Below are positions 42,165 to 54,550 of a stretch of 64,000 nt of DNA, piece after piece. Origin of the DNA: Neoarius graeffei (taxonomy: Eukaryota; Chordata; Actinopteri; Siluriformes; Ariidae); the NCBI RefSeq assembly GCF_027579695.1, contig NC_083569.1:70673649-70737648 (forward strand). The letters run 5' to 3'. A program made the translations under genes and the position numbers. How positions within the stretch are numbered: position 1 is the stretch's first letter; every line of letters begins with the position of its first letter. The notes beneath the pieces are model-generated. The model was not told where the DNA came from. It worked only from the letters and a program-made list of their open reading frames with translations, and searched no databases.

Positions 42165-43432
42165 CATACTTGCCAACCCTCCTGATTTCGGCGGGAGGCT
42201 CCCGATTTTAGCCTCCGTCTCCCGCCTCCCAATCGTATTTGTTAAAAACTGGAAAATCTCCCGGTTTTGGGAAATCCCTACCGCCAAGTTAAAAATACTC
42301 CCGATTATGTCCAATCAGAATCATATATGAGAAACACTGCTGACGTCAACTGATTTTTAACCAATCAGTGACCAGAACGACAGTCACTTCCGTAATGTAG
42401 GATTCACCCAGGCTGTCCGACATTTTTTACAAGCAGTCATTCATCATGGCCACTAAACTAAATACCAAACGGCAAAAAATAATATGAATGCAAATACCAG
42501 GTTGCACGGGAGAATGAATTTCCATGGATAAGCAAATGCTCGACCAGCCAGTTACACATTTTCAGGTAAAGATACCTTAAATCAGAATATAATGGGCATT
42601 TGAGTGTGAAATTAAACTAGTCTTCCATACCATTTCAGAAACAAACTGTACAATTTCTAAAGTGTTTAGTGAAATTTTGCATGACAGAGAATGTGTTTGA
42701 TGAGTGTATTTGAATAGTGTGGTAGTGTCTTAGTGCTCATCTCATCTCATCATCTGTAGCCGCTTTATCCTGTTCTACAGGGTCGCAGGCAAGCTGGAGC
42801 CTATCCCAGCTGACTATGGGCGAAAGGCGGGGTACACCCTGGACAAGTCGCCAGGTCATCACAGGGCTGACACATAGACACAGACAACCATTCACACTCA
42901 CATTCACACCTACGCTCAATTTAGAGTCACCAGTTAACCTAACCTGCATGTCTTTGGACTGTGGGGGAAACCGGAGCACCCGGAGGAAACCCACGCGGAC
43001 ACGGGGAGAACATGCAAACTCCGCACAGAAAGGCCCTCGCCGGCCACGGGGCTCGAACCCGGACCTTCTTGCTGTGAGGCGACAGCGCTAACCACCACAC
43101 CACCGTGCCACCCCTGTCTTAGTGCTATTTTGAAGTTATGTTTGAAAGTTAAGTGAAAGTTTACAAGTGAATTATCTGGAAAGTGACTGATTTTGATCGA
43201 GTTTTGAGGTTTTAAGTGAAAGATTACTAGTGAGTGTATTTTGGTCGTACTAAAATTTTGCATTCGAGTGAATTTCTTTGTTGAGTATATTTTGATAGTA
43301 TGGTAGTATTTATAGTGCCATTTTTAAATTTTGTTTTTATCGTTTCAACCACGCATCATACGCTTGTCCAATTAAAAATGTCGTTCACGCGCTTTTCTCC
43401 CCCATGAGAATTTTGAAAAGTTGGCAAGTATG
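42165..43432. mobile_element. hAT-like element with CATACTTGCC ends
   Basis: CATACTTGCCAACCCTCC at the left and GTTGGCAAGTATG at the right, both flanked by the palindrome TCATGA. The interior near 42446 starts MATKLNTKRQK and continues in other frames, a likely transposase 5' relic. A SINE is inserted at 42738-43112. Confidence 0.75.
42738..43112 (-). mobile_element. SINE type A in hAT-like element
   Basis: Minus orientation. Target duplication TGTCTTAGTGCT on both sides (12 bp, exact). Confidence 0.95.
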
Positions 43433-43561
43433 TCATGATTGTGTTTATAAGTAATACAATTTAAAAAATTAGGACTTGACTAAAGCTCCATAGAAAGTTT
43501 TCCAGACAAACATCAGATAAAATTCTAGCCGACATTTGCGATATTAGAACTGTGTGTCACC

Positions 43562-43934
43562 GGGTGGCACGGTGGTGTAGTGGTTAGCACGGTCGCCTCA
43601 CAGCAAGAAGGTTCCGGGTTCGAACCCAGCGGATGGTGAGGGCCTTTCTGTTCGGAGTTTGCATGTTCTCCCCGTGTCTGCGTGGGTTTCCTCCGGGTGC
43701 TCCGGTTTCCCCCACAGTCCAAAGACATGCAGTTATGTTAGCATGGGGCGGCCTTGGGCTGAGGTGCCCTTGAGCAAGGTACCCGACCCCTGACTGCTCC
43801 CCGGGCACTCTGGTGTAGCTGCCCACTGCTCTGGGTGTGTGCGTGTGTTCACTGCTTCAGATGGGTTAAATGCAGAGGATGAATTTCACTGTGCTTGAAG
43901 TGTGCATGTGACAAATAAAGGTTTCTTCTTCTTA
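43562..43934 (+). mobile_element. SINE type B
   Basis: Full-length reference copy of type B: head, shared body, GGGCGGCCTTGGGCTGAGGT, TGCTTCAGATGGGTTAAATG, ending AAATAAAGGTTTCTTCTTCT. Confidence 0.95.
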
Positions 43935-45127
43935 ACATTGAAGCCAGGCATCACTTCACACTCTCGAACAGTTGATGCCCTTTTGGCAGGAGAGTACTGA
44001 AGCTGGATTATAGTGCCTTACTGTTTATTTATGACTTTTTTTTTTTTTACGAACTGTCAGAATATGGGTTCTCGTAGTTGAATAAAGTTACAAACAGACT
44101 GATTTTGTTTGAATAAATAAGTTGGTAGACTAAACTTTCCACCCAGCCCTCGGTCTACAGTCTTACCCCCCCATAATAAGTGCAAATGGTTCAGTCTGGG
44201 TTACATTTAAAAATGCAGCTAATGGTGAGTAAAACGTTCTGATTTTCCTTCACAACCTAAACGATTTGGTCTTTGGGCTCCCGACGACTCGCTCCATGTG
44301 AACTCTGAGCCGAGAATTCTTTGCTCCAAAGCTGAAGAGAAATATTTATAAGAGCTGGAAACTAACATTAGCTCATGTAGGCTATTTACGCCACTTGATC
44401 TAACCGCAAAAAGTAATCTGACATGAGAGAGAATCCAAAACCTCCCCAAGGCTCAGTAGTAAAACAGAACTCATACAGTAATGTGTGTGAGAGACGCTTC
44501 AGTTTAGCGTTAATGTTTCTTCCTCGGAGCTTCCACTATTTATTCCGCTAATGCCTTCAAGGAGGCGCAGGAAATCTTTTTAAAGATTTCACAATCGACC
44601 TTAATTTGATTCTATGCTTTTGCTCGTTCGTTTCCATCTACTGCTGTGTTAATTAAGATGGCTGATTCAGTGAAGTTTGCACATACAGCTAAACGCCCTT
44701 TGGGAACTGCTGGGCATGAAACAGATGGGTTTGGAAATGATTGTCAAAAGTCACTGGCTGTGTGTGTGTGTATGCGCATTTTCCATTCCACTTGCTTGGC
44801 TCGCCTCGTCCTCACGTCTGCTGTCTCCATGCCATCCTACATCCATTAGTTCAACCTTCCTGATACTGTTACTGTTTTCTCTTCCATGTTTCATTTGTCC
44901 TACGAGTTTCATTGCAATGTAATCTGCCTGTTGAATGCGTAGTTTAGATGAACGCTGCATTTCGGGTGTAAAAATAGCACACACTGCTGGAAACGCCAAA
45001 CCCAAATTACATACTGCACTTTCTCTCCTCTCTCTCCTCCCTGTGCTGCTTTTATTCTTTCCCCTTCCATAAAGCGTTGTTCAATGAAGGCTGGTTAATA
45101 GTCCTCCTCTTTCTTCAGCCCACCCCA

Positions 45128-45160
<33 letters not shown>

Positions 45161-45870
45161 AACACACACACACACACCAAACAACCCCATTGTCAATCCT
45201 GAATAGTCATTCGATGGCAAATACAGCCAATGCTAAAAGACTAAATCAGAAAGCTCAACTGCTCTAAATCGTCCTTGACGTTTAAAAGCACTCATGTTCT
45301 TCAGTGGAAAATTAAATCTGGATGGAAGTGCTGTTGGCGGCACTCGCACGTCCCCTTTTCCACTGCCATGTTCACTCATTCCTCTCTTCCTCCCCCTCGG
45401 TTTGGGCTGCCCACACCAGCTGTCATTGCACCTGCCCAACTGCCCCCTACCCAAATCTCTCTCACTCTTACACACACACGCACACTCTTCACACAAACGA
45501 CCTTTCACTCAGGAACAGAGTTGTACACTGATACTACCACAATATGGCTCTGTTCCTGATTTCCCTCCATTTCTCTGAATTACACACACTTATTAGAAAC
45601 ACAGAAACGAACCCTACGTTCACACCAGAAAGCAACACCAAGTACTGATAGCTACTCTCCAGCACTTGAGAATGACAAACTGCACTACCTATGTATACAA
45701 TAGTCAGCTTTTAAGCCAAACTAGTTAAACACAAATGAAATAATGCACTAGTCTGTGAAAACGGTTTGCTTGATTTACATGTGACGTGCTAGCTTCACTG
45801 GCAGATTAGCATAATAACATGTTCACTGGTAAATTCGTACCCGCAACAGAAGCACCAACAATCTCTGCTA
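43935..45870. other. Intron-like unique DNA
   Basis: No repeats except (CT)n at 45128-45160 and a CA tract at 45165-45177. Several open frames occur on both strands but none has recognisable domains or splice signals. Probably ppp1r14b intron 1. Confidence 0.5.
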
Positions 45871-46925
45871 CAGTGGTGCTTGAAACCCTTTAAAATTTTC
45901 TATATTTCTGCATAAATGTGACCTAAAACATCATCAGATTTTCACACAAGTCCTAAAAGTAGATAAAGAGAACCCAGTTAAACAAATGAGACAAAAATAT
46001 TATACTTTGTCATTTATTTATTGAGGAAAATGATCCAATATTACATATCGGTGAGTGGCAAAAGTATGTGAACCTTTGCTTTCAGTATCTGGTGTGACCC
46101 CCTTGTGCAGCAATACCTGCAACTAAACGTTTCCGGTAACTGTTGATCAGTCCTGCACACCGGCTTGGAGGAATTTTAACTTTCTGGAGAGCAGTGGCTT
46201 TCTCCTTACAACCCTGCCATGCACACCATTGTTGTTCAGTGTTCTCCTGATGGTGGACTCATGAACATTTAACATTAGCCAATGTGAGAGAGGCCTTCAG
46301 TTGCTTAGAAGTTACCCTGGGGTCCTTTGTGACCTCACCGACTATTACACACCTCGCTCTCGGAGTGATCTTTGTTGGTCGACCACTCCTGGGGAGGGGA
46401 ACAATGGTCTTGAATTTCCTCCATTTGTACACAATCTGTCTGACTGTGGATTGGTGGAGTCCAAACTCTTTAGAGATGGTTTTGTAACCTTTTCCATCCT
46501 GATGAGCATCAACAACGCTTTTTCTGAGGTCCTCAGAAATCTCCTTTGTTCGTGCCATGATCCACTTCCACAAACATGCATTGTGAAGATCAGACTTTGA
46601 TAGATCCCTGTTCTTTAAATAAAACAGGGTGCCCACTCACACCTGATTGTCATCCCATTGATTGAAAACACCTGACTCTAATTTCACCTTCAAATTAACT
46701 GCTAATCCTAGAGGTTCACATACTTTTGCCACTCACAGATATGTAATATTGGATCATTTTCCTCAATAAATAAATGACCAAGTATAATATTTTTGTCTCA
46801 TTTGTTTAACTGGGTTCTCTTTATCTACTTTTAGGACTTGTGTGAAAATCTGATGATGTTTTAGGTCATATTTATGCAGAAATATAGAAAATTCTAAAGG
46901 GTTCACAAACTTTCAAGCACCACTG
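45871..46925 (-). mobile_element. Tc1-like transposon, internally deleted
   Basis: Exact ends CAGTGGTGCTTGAAA and TTTCAAGCACCACTG with TA on both sides. Same family as 31542-33145. The middle and most of the C-terminus of the transposase gene are missing (1055 bp instead of about 1.6 kb). Confidence 0.95.
46259..46558 (-). pseudogene. Tc1-like transposase N-terminal half
   Basis: From the ATG at 46558: MARTKEISEDLRKSVVDAHQ, then QSTVRQIVYKWRKFKTI (recognition helix intact), LPRSGRPTKITPRAR (the GRPR-like box) and VTSKQLKASLTLANVK, then a frameshift stop. It encodes the paired-like DNA-binding domain only; the catalytic domain is deleted. It shows the frame lost in the copy at 31907. Confidence 0.9.
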
Positions 46926-49206
46926 TACATCATGCCAAGCTATATTTTCCCTTTACTGTATATATGACAGCATAAGAAGAACTCGTGCTGGAAAGTTTTT
47001 CTTTCATCTTGAGACAAACAGTAAATGGGAACTAACGGCAAGTGGAAACTGAAATCGTGAGTGGAGAACTGAAGAAACGGACCACACGTGCGATACGATC
47101 AGGCCAAGTAATTATTTAAGCCAATCGTTTGGCTCGATCTCTTTCCTGCATCAAATTGACCTCATTTGAATAGAACTAAAACATTAAAATGATGCTTGTT
47201 TTCTGGACGCTTGCTGAAACTGTTCATCTCTGCATTACCCATGCACGGAGAAAATGAAGGGACCTAGAACAATATCTCCACTCCTATAATTCAACTCTCT
47301 CAACTAAGCCCCTGTGTTTCTTCTGGCAGTGTAGAGCTTGATTTGATCATACAGTCTATGCGTCTGACTCACAGAAGATTTCCCCAGATGGTGAAGACAA
47401 ATAGGGTAGCTGGCTGACAAGCTAATGAGCTGCTCAATAAACCTGACTTTAAATTCATAAATCTGGCCAATTTAAGTTATGTGCATGAGAGACAGAGAGA
47501 GAGACAGACAGAGAGAGAGAGACTTTTTCAGCTCTTTATTTTAATCTATCACGATGTGTCCACCATCGCACTTTCAAATAAATAGCAATTGTTAACTATC
47601 TACCTAAAATAAATAAATAAGGCAATGAATAAGTAAATATATAAATAGATAGATAAAAGCATTCATGAGTATCTGGGTAAACACAAACATGTACTGTTTA
47701 AGACAGTAAGTTGGTCTCAAAGGGAGCCAGTTTAAAAAAATGTTACTTAAAGGTAGACTGCCTTTCAGATTTTTCAGGTTTAGGTCATAAAATTTTCCCT
47801 GGCACCCAATTATTTTTGTTTAGTGGACTGAAAACTACTGAATTTGAATCACAGACTGCCAATTTTATTCTTTTTTTTTTTTTTTTTAAATAGAACAATT
47901 AATGAATTTAGGGCCATGTGGCCCTAAATTCTCGGCTATTTTTTCCTGCTTCACCATGAACCAATTCAAGATACTACGTCATGCATCACGTGGTGGGCTT
48001 TCCCCGTCCACGCAAGGCATTGTGGGATACAAATTTGAAACAGGAGAGAAAAACGGAGGACGCGAGTGTGCGAATGAAATGTGGAAGACCGACTACAGTA
48101 ACGGAAAGCGAGAAGAAAAGACCTTATGTTGAGAAGGAAAGGGAACGCAGGACCAAAATAATAAATATCGGCGATCAGCGAGCACCTCGGTGTGATCAGC
48201 TGTTCGTTTAGCGACAGAATGATGTAACTGTGCAGTAATGCAACACTGGATGTCGCATGCCGTAAAACCCCAAAGAAGAAGAAGGTAAAACTGCGCATGC
48301 GCACATGGACTTCCTCTGTCTGCCTGACTGTGCGAAGTGAGTGATTTCATGGACATTATTTGCTCAGAAATCTCATCAAATTAAATAACTTCCCAGCCAC
48401 AGAATGGCCTGGTTTTTTTTTTCCCGATATTACAGAAATAAACATGCATCACAAATGACCAAATTTCAGAGGGAACTAAATTTCACAGATTTTATGAAAT
48501 CGAAAGGCCATCTAGCTTTAAAAAAAAAAAAGAAAAAGAAAAAACTTTTTTTTTTAAATCAATCAATCATTCAGATACTTTTGCAAACACCAGTTGATCA
48601 TCCACCTACGTGACTCCAAAAGCAAAGTTCTGAGTAGCACAGATGAGTTGTTTTCTATATTGAATAAAGTCTGATGTAAATTCAAATAGTAGCCTATTAT
48701 TTGAATTTGTCGGACATTAAGCAAGCCAACAGTTTTGCGACACTGCCGATAGCTACGTCAGTTTAGGTTACGCTTTCATATCACATCACCTCTGAATGTG
48801 GAGGGAATGTGGAAAAACTACGAGTAACCGAGTTAGACTTAGCATCAAACTGTCAAAGAGATAACAGATCGGTGGCTGAAGACCGGGTCAGTCAAAAGAA
48901 AAGCACAAGACACATCCGACACGAGCAAGGACAAAGTGCAAAGACATGATGATTCTTTGTTTGAGAAAACAAAGCAGTGCAACCGGATCAATGTGGCCCC
49001 CAATACAAGATTAAAACTGTGTGGTTTGGAGCCAGACACTGCTTCACTGATGTATAAGAATAAGCAACACAATTCTTTACATTAAGAGAAGGACAACAAT
49101 GAGTGAGTCGGCTATACTATTTGTAAAACTGTCATTTCATGAGTGTGTAATTTGTAATATGTTGTTGAAGTAGGCTCATTGGTTTTATTTCGGGATATTT
49201 AAGGAT
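46926..49206. other. Intron-like DNA, weak repeat signals
   Basis: (GA)n at 47492-47521, (ATAG)n at about 47640-47657, a T-run at 47871-47887 and an A-rich tract at 48520-48556. TTAAAGGTAGACTGCC at 47747 looks like a left TTAA-AGG terminus without a detected partner. A GC-richer island at 47990-48330 shows no supported exon. Confidence 0.5.
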
Positions 49207-49588
49207 GGGCGGCATGGTGGTGTAGTGGTTAGCACTGTCACCTCACAGCAAGAAGGTCCGGGTTCGAGCCCCGTGGCCGGCGAGGGCCTTTCCGTGTGGA
49301 GTTTGCATGTTCTCCCCGTGTCCGCGTGGGTTTCCTCCGGGTGCTCCGGTTTCCCCCACAGTCCAAAGACATGCAGGTTAGGCTAACTGGTGACTCTAAA
49401 TTGACCGTAGGTGTGAATGTGAGTGTGAGTGGTTGTCTGTGTCTATGTGTCAGCCCTGTGATGACCTGGCGACTTGTCCAGGGTGTACCCCGCCTTTCGC
49501 CCGTAGTCAGCTGGGATAGGCTCCAGCTTGCCTGCGACCCTGTAGAACAGGATAAAGCAGCTAGAGATAATGAGATGAGATGAGATTT
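49207..49588 (+). mobile_element. SINE type A
   Basis: Full-length, ending GATAATGAGATGAGATGAG. Imperfect flanking duplication (TTTAAGGATG / TTTAAGGGTT). Confidence 0.95.
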
Positions 49589-49780
49589 AAGGGTTAGGTG
49601 GGGCACAATTTTTTTTTTTAATGGATAAAGTGGTGCTTGGTCTGAAAAAGTTTGAGAAACACTACTTTATAAAAATTAAAATTAACAAGGATCCTCGCTT
49701 TCACTGATTTCTGAAAGATCTTTGTGGCATCATGTTGTGCTTCTTGTGACACTTTGTTTTCTCTACTACTGTATATGGTC

Positions 49781-50152
49781 AGGGTGGCCTGGTGGTGTAG
49801 TGGTTAGCACTGTCACCTCACAGCAAGAAGGTCCGGGTTCGAGCCCCGTGGCTGGCGAAGGCCTTTCTGTGCGGAGTTTGCATGTTCTCCCCGTGTCTGC
49901 CTGGGTTTCCTCCGGTTTCCCCCACAGTCCAAAGACATGCAGGTTACGTTAACTGGTGACTCTAAATTGAGCGTAGGTGTGAATGTGAGTGTGAATGGTT
50001 GTCTGTGTCTATGTGTCAGCCCTGTGATGACCTGGCGACTTGTCCAGGGTGTACCCCGCCTTTCACCCGTAGTCAGCTGGGATAGGCTCCAGCTTGCCTG
50101 CGACCCTGTAGAACAGGATAAAGCGGCTAGAGATAATGAGATGAGATGAGAT
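49781..50152 (+). mobile_element. SINE type A
   Basis: Full-length with a 10-bp deletion in the body (GGTTTCCTCCGGTTTCCCCC). Lies about 190 bp after the previous SINE in the same orientation. Confidence 0.95.
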
Positions 50153-51309
50153 ATTTTTGCCTGTCCCAAGACAAAATTAATTAGTTGACACTTAAACCTT
50201 TCTTTTCTTGTGTACTTAAAACCAAGGAGAGAGACAAGTGAGAAGGAAATCAGGAATTCAAATGAGTCACACATTTGAAGTTATTCAAGAAAGTTATTTA
50301 ATTCCTCACGAAGTAAATTAATTCTGTAACCAATAAATAAAAATCACCATAATCTGTGACTTTCCAGATTCTACGAAAGTCCACTAAAAATATTCACTGC
50401 CTGAGGACATGAAAACTCCTCTGCGTGGCCGAAGCCAAATGTGAGTGGAGTACTTATTTACGTCTGTATGTGCGCATCATCTTGTGTGATTCAGTTAGTG
50501 TTAGCATGAATCAGACTGACTGGGAAAAACTTTCCAGTTAGCTGTTGTACGTGTGTGTGTCAGGGGGTGGGGGGGTGTTACTACACGCATTATCAGGCTA
50601 ATCAAAACAGAGTTTGCCCAAGCAAGTCTGCTTCATTGTGTGTGTTTTTTTATTTTCCCCAGTCAGCATGCACTCACTCCGTGACCTGATGATGCAGTAT
50701 GATGAAGGCTCACTCTCGGCTCCTGCACTCATCTGACCCCCATGTCACATGGCTTCCTTCATCACAGAGGAAGAGGAGGGATAATAGCTGTTTGCTGCGT
50801 GCAGGCTCTGAGACAAACTTCCCCAACACACACAGGCACCTGCATGCACACACACACTTAACTATTCCCCAAGGGCCTTCTGCTGCTAGACAGTTCTGTG
50901 CCAAACAGCGACATGGAATGGAACCAAAGATCAAAATGTGCGATGTATAAAAACGAGCAATAGATTCTATGTCAGGTCTATGATCCAGTTCAGGATTTGT
51001 TGACATCCCTTCTGCATACACAGACACAGACGGCGGGACAAAATATCATGTCTACAGCACCATAACACGACCCACAAGACAAAACAGTTGCTCTAACTGC
51101 AGTAACATACAGTATAAAGTGCAAGAAGTGAAGACCAGAGCAGTGTACAAACCTACCATTTCTGTGGAATGACAAGTGTAGCACATTACTATAAATATAC
51201 AGGACAGTCTACACATGGGTAACTGTACAGAACCACAGGATAAGTCTTCGTAACCATAATTTGCACTATATACAGTGTACGTGCCGTGAAATGGACAGAC
51301 AAATAGATA
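50153..51309. other. Intron-like unique DNA
   Basis: No recognised repeat or exon. Some CA-rich stretches near 50826-50852. Confidence 0.5.
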
Positions 51310-51826
51310 CAGTACCAGTCAAAAGTTTGGACACACCTACTCATCTCATCTCATCTCATTATCTCTAGCCGCTTTATCCTGTTCTACAGGGTTGCAGGCA
51401 AGCTGGAGCCTATCCCAGCTGACTACGGGCGAAAGGCGGGGTACACCCTGGACAAGTCGCCAGGTCATCACAGGGCTGACACATAGACACAGACAACCAT
51501 TCACACTCACATTCACACCTACGGTCAATTTAGAGTCACCAGTTAACCTAACCTGCATGTCTTTGGACTGTGGGGGAAACCGGAGCACCCGGAGGAAACC
51601 CACGCGGACACGGGGAGAACATGCAAACTCCGCACAGAAAGGCCCTCGCCAGCCACGGGGCTCGAACCCAGGACCTTCTTGCTGTGAGGCAACAGCGCTA
51701 ACCACTACACCACCGTGCTGCCACACACCTACTCATTCATAGGTTTTTTTTTTTCTGTATTTTGACTATTTTCTACATTGTACAACAATACTGAAGACAT
51801 CAAACCTATGAAATAACATATGGAAC
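51310..51826. mobile_element. Tc1-type terminal fragment with SINE
   Basis: Starts CAGTACCAGTCAAAAGTTTG, continues past the SINE into TGTATTTTGACTATTTTCTA and CTGAAGACATCAAACCTATG. Only one end is present. Confidence 0.75.
51343..51722 (-). mobile_element. SINE type A
   Basis: Full-length, minus orientation. Exact target duplication ACACACCTACTC at 51331-51342 and 51723-51734. Confidence 0.95.
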
Positions 51827-51848
51827 ATACCCTTACCGGTGACGTTAA

Positions 51849-53121
51849 AGGTCCCATGGCATGAAATTTTCACTTTCTGAGGTTTTTAACGTTAAAATGA
51901 GTTCCTCTGACCTTCTTAAGTCACCCCAGTGGCTAGAAATTTCATAATGTGTAAACCAAACTATGCCCAACATTTGAGAATGGCGCGTCAAAACGGTGCG
52001 TTGATAAGCTCTTCCCTTTACTACGTCAGCAAGGGAGATGATCCCCACGCCCCCCCACTGGATTCCCACCCACTGTATGGATTGCCCCGCCCAGTTGTAG
52101 TGAGGAGACCATAGAGGACACAACAACATGGCATCACCTAAGCGAGCGAAACATGGAAATTGCGCTGTACATGGATGTGACAACACAGAAAGGAGTCTGT
52201 TTTTACTGCCGACGGGAGAGCCCCTGAAGACGCAGTGGCTTAATTTTATTTACTTCAATAATACGCCGTCGAGTCTACCTAAGACGGTGTATGTTTGTTG
52301 GAAGCATTTTCCTGAGGAATGTTTCCACAACGTGGGACAGTACAGGGCAGGTTTTGCACATCAACTGTCACTGAAGCCTGGGTCCGTACCAAGCATCCCT
52401 GCCGCATCAGCAACAAACACCGAACAAGTAAGTGTATAACTGTTAAGTCGTTTTGCCGTGTTTTAAAATCGGTGCGTTAGCCTAGCAATGGCTACACTAG
52501 CTGTGCAGCTAACCGCTTCCTGCAGTTAGCCAGGTAATCTGCGCTACAAAACTAAAGAGCATGCAGCATGCTCTGTTAAACTGAGTTTAGTCTGGAAATT
52601 GACTGTAACTTATGAGCTTATGTTTGACTATTGCTCCGCAATGCATGTCTTCTGTTGGATAAGCGATATGTTGCTGTAGTTGCTGCTTCTGTCCTCTTTG
52701 GTTATGGAGTGCGTGTTCAAGCCTAGGGTATTATACGTTCGTAAACTACCACTCCGAACACTCTCACTCTCTGTTCTCTGGGTCACGTTGAGTTTACGAA
52801 AGGAGTCCGAGGGAGAACGGGGTTTTGTCTTAGCAGCGTGGCTACAGGCGCTGATAACAGCGAGTATGTGTGCGCGCAGCTTGGTCAAGCCCCTCCCCCC
52901 ATGGCCCACCCACCATGGCCCGCCCCCACCCTCTACCCTTCCCCACCTCCTGCTTCTCATTAGCAAAACGACGCACTGGGAAAAGCGCTGAAATGGGGCT
53001 TTCTCCCAGGAGGCTATATTTACGTGCCGAGGGTTCATTTCGAGAAAGGCTGCGGATATAACATCCGGAAGCCTCCACGAGCCCGTTTAAAGCATCAACA
53101 AACCACCATGCCATGGAACCT
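51849..53121 (+). mobile_element. TTAA element with THAP exon (Kolobok-type)
   Basis: TTAA|AGGTCCCATGGCATG at the left and CATGCCATGGAACCT|TTAA at the right: TTAA duplication, inverted ends starting AGG. 1273 bp with one good coding exon; later exons are absent. TTAA target plus THAP transposase is the defining combination of Kolobok. Confidence 0.85.
52128..52427 (+). CDS. THAP-domain first exon in TTAA element
   Basis: 100 codons from ATG to a consensus donor (CCGAACAA|GTAAGTG). Reads MASPKRAKHGNCAVHGCDNT (zinc Cys pair CAVHGC), LFLLPTGEPLKTQWLNFIYF, KTVYVCWKHFPEECFHN (Cys and His), AHQLSLKPGSVPSIP (closing box). All four zinc ligands and the hydrophobic core are intact and there is no stop, so the exon is potentially functional as a DNA-binding module. 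It has probably been kept from an autonomous Kolobok transposase. THAP host genes (thap1-11, hcf-binding type) are a less likely source because of the element ends on both sides. Confidence 0.75.
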
Positions 53122-53847
53122 TTAATAGGAACCTGTTCTTGGCTGGCAGGAGTGGAACCCAATGTGGTCTTCTGCTGCTGCATGCTGAGATGCTTTTCTG
53201 CTCACCACGGTTGTAAAGAGTTATGAGTTGCTATATCCTTCCTGGCAGCTCGAACCTCGAATCTGGCCGTTTCTCTCAACAAGGCGTTTGTTTCAAACCC
53301 ACAGAACTGTCGCTCACTCAATGTTTTTTGTTTTTCTGCACCATTCTGTGTAAACTCTAGAGACTGTTGTGTGTGAAAACCCCAGGAGATCAGCAGTTTC
53401 TGTAATACTCAAACCAGTCCATCTGGCTCTTATATTAAGAATAGAGGATGTCGGAGGAAACCTAGTGCATGCATTCATGCTTGTTCATGCACGTCTTCCA
53501 GACATTATACAGTACCAGTCAAAAGTTTGGACACACTTTCTAATTCAGTGGTTTATCTTGAGTTTTATAAATTAAGACACACTTCATGTCTTAAAGTAAT
53601 GATGGATGTCGTTTCTCTTTACTTAGTTGAGCGGTTCTGGACAGAATATGGATTACGACAGTTGTGGAATAGGGCTATTTACTGCCTTATTTATTATTTA
53701 CTGTTTGATCTCAAACGCATCAAGAAGGCAAGAAATTGCACGTTTACCTTTTGACGAGACACACCTTTTAACTGAAAAGCATTCCAGGTGACTACCTCAT
53801 GAAACTGGTTAAGATAATGCCAATAGAGTGCAAAGTGTCAATATAAC

Positions 53848-54043
53848 ATTACATTAATGGCATTTATCAGACGCTCTTATCCAGAGTGACGTATAACGTA
53901 CCCAGAGCAGCCTGGGGAGCAGTTGGGGGTTAGGTGCCTTGCTCAAGGGCGCTTCAGCCATTTCTGCTGGACCAGGGAATCAAACCAGTGACCTTTTGGT
54001 CCCACAGCTGCTTCTCTACCCATTAGGCCATGGCTTCCCCTAG
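53848..54043 (-). mobile_element. tRNA-derived SINE (GGCCTAATGG type), left arm
   Basis: Minus orientation; head GGCCTAATGGGTAGAGAAGC (complement, about 54010-54040). Present at the same place in the other arm, so it predates the duplication. Confidence 0.85.
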
Positions 54044-54183
54044 GAAGGTAAAAGGTCATCAAGGGAAAAAGTAGTTACTTTGAAGAATCTAAAGTATCAA
54101 ACAATTTTTTTATTTACCACTGATAGATTTTGATTTGTCTGTACTGAAGAACATCGAATTGACAGAGTAAAGAAAGCACAACT

Positions 54184-54550
54184 TTATTCATCACACGCTT
54201 GTGAATTCCCTCTCTGCATTTAACCCATCTGAAGCAGTGAAAACACACATGAGCGATGAGCACACACACACAGATAGCCAGAGCAGTGGGCAGCCATGCT
54301 AACAGCACCCGGGGAGCAATCGGGAGTTCGGTGCCTCGCTCAAGGGCACCTCAGCCCAAGGCCGTCCCATATTAACCTAACCGCATGTCTTTGGACTGTG
54401 GGGGAAACCGGAGCACCCGGAGGAAACCCACACAGACACGGGGAGAACATGCAAACTCCACACAGAAAGGCCTTCGCCGACCGCTGGGTTCGAACCCGGA
54501 CCTTCTTGCTGTGAGGCGATCGTGCTAACCGCTACACCACCGTGCCGCCC
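54184..54550 (-). mobile_element. SINE type B, left arm only
   Basis: Minus orientation with the complement of GCTTCAGATGGGTTAAATGC at 54222 and the tRNA head at 54490-54550. Absent from the right arm, hence younger than the duplication. Confidence 0.9.

Noticed and set aside
44219-45578. Possible exons on either strand in 43.9-45.9 kb
   Set aside because: Open frames lack domains, splice-site pairs or family resemblance; the proline/histidine-rich ones follow CT and CA repeats.
47895-48356. Possible small gene in a GC-richer island
   Set aside because: Overlapping frames on both strands, none with a known domain; no convincing splice signals.
47747-48600. Further complete TTAA element starting TTAAAGGTAGACTGCC
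   Set aside because: No inverted right end was found, so only a possible terminus is noted.
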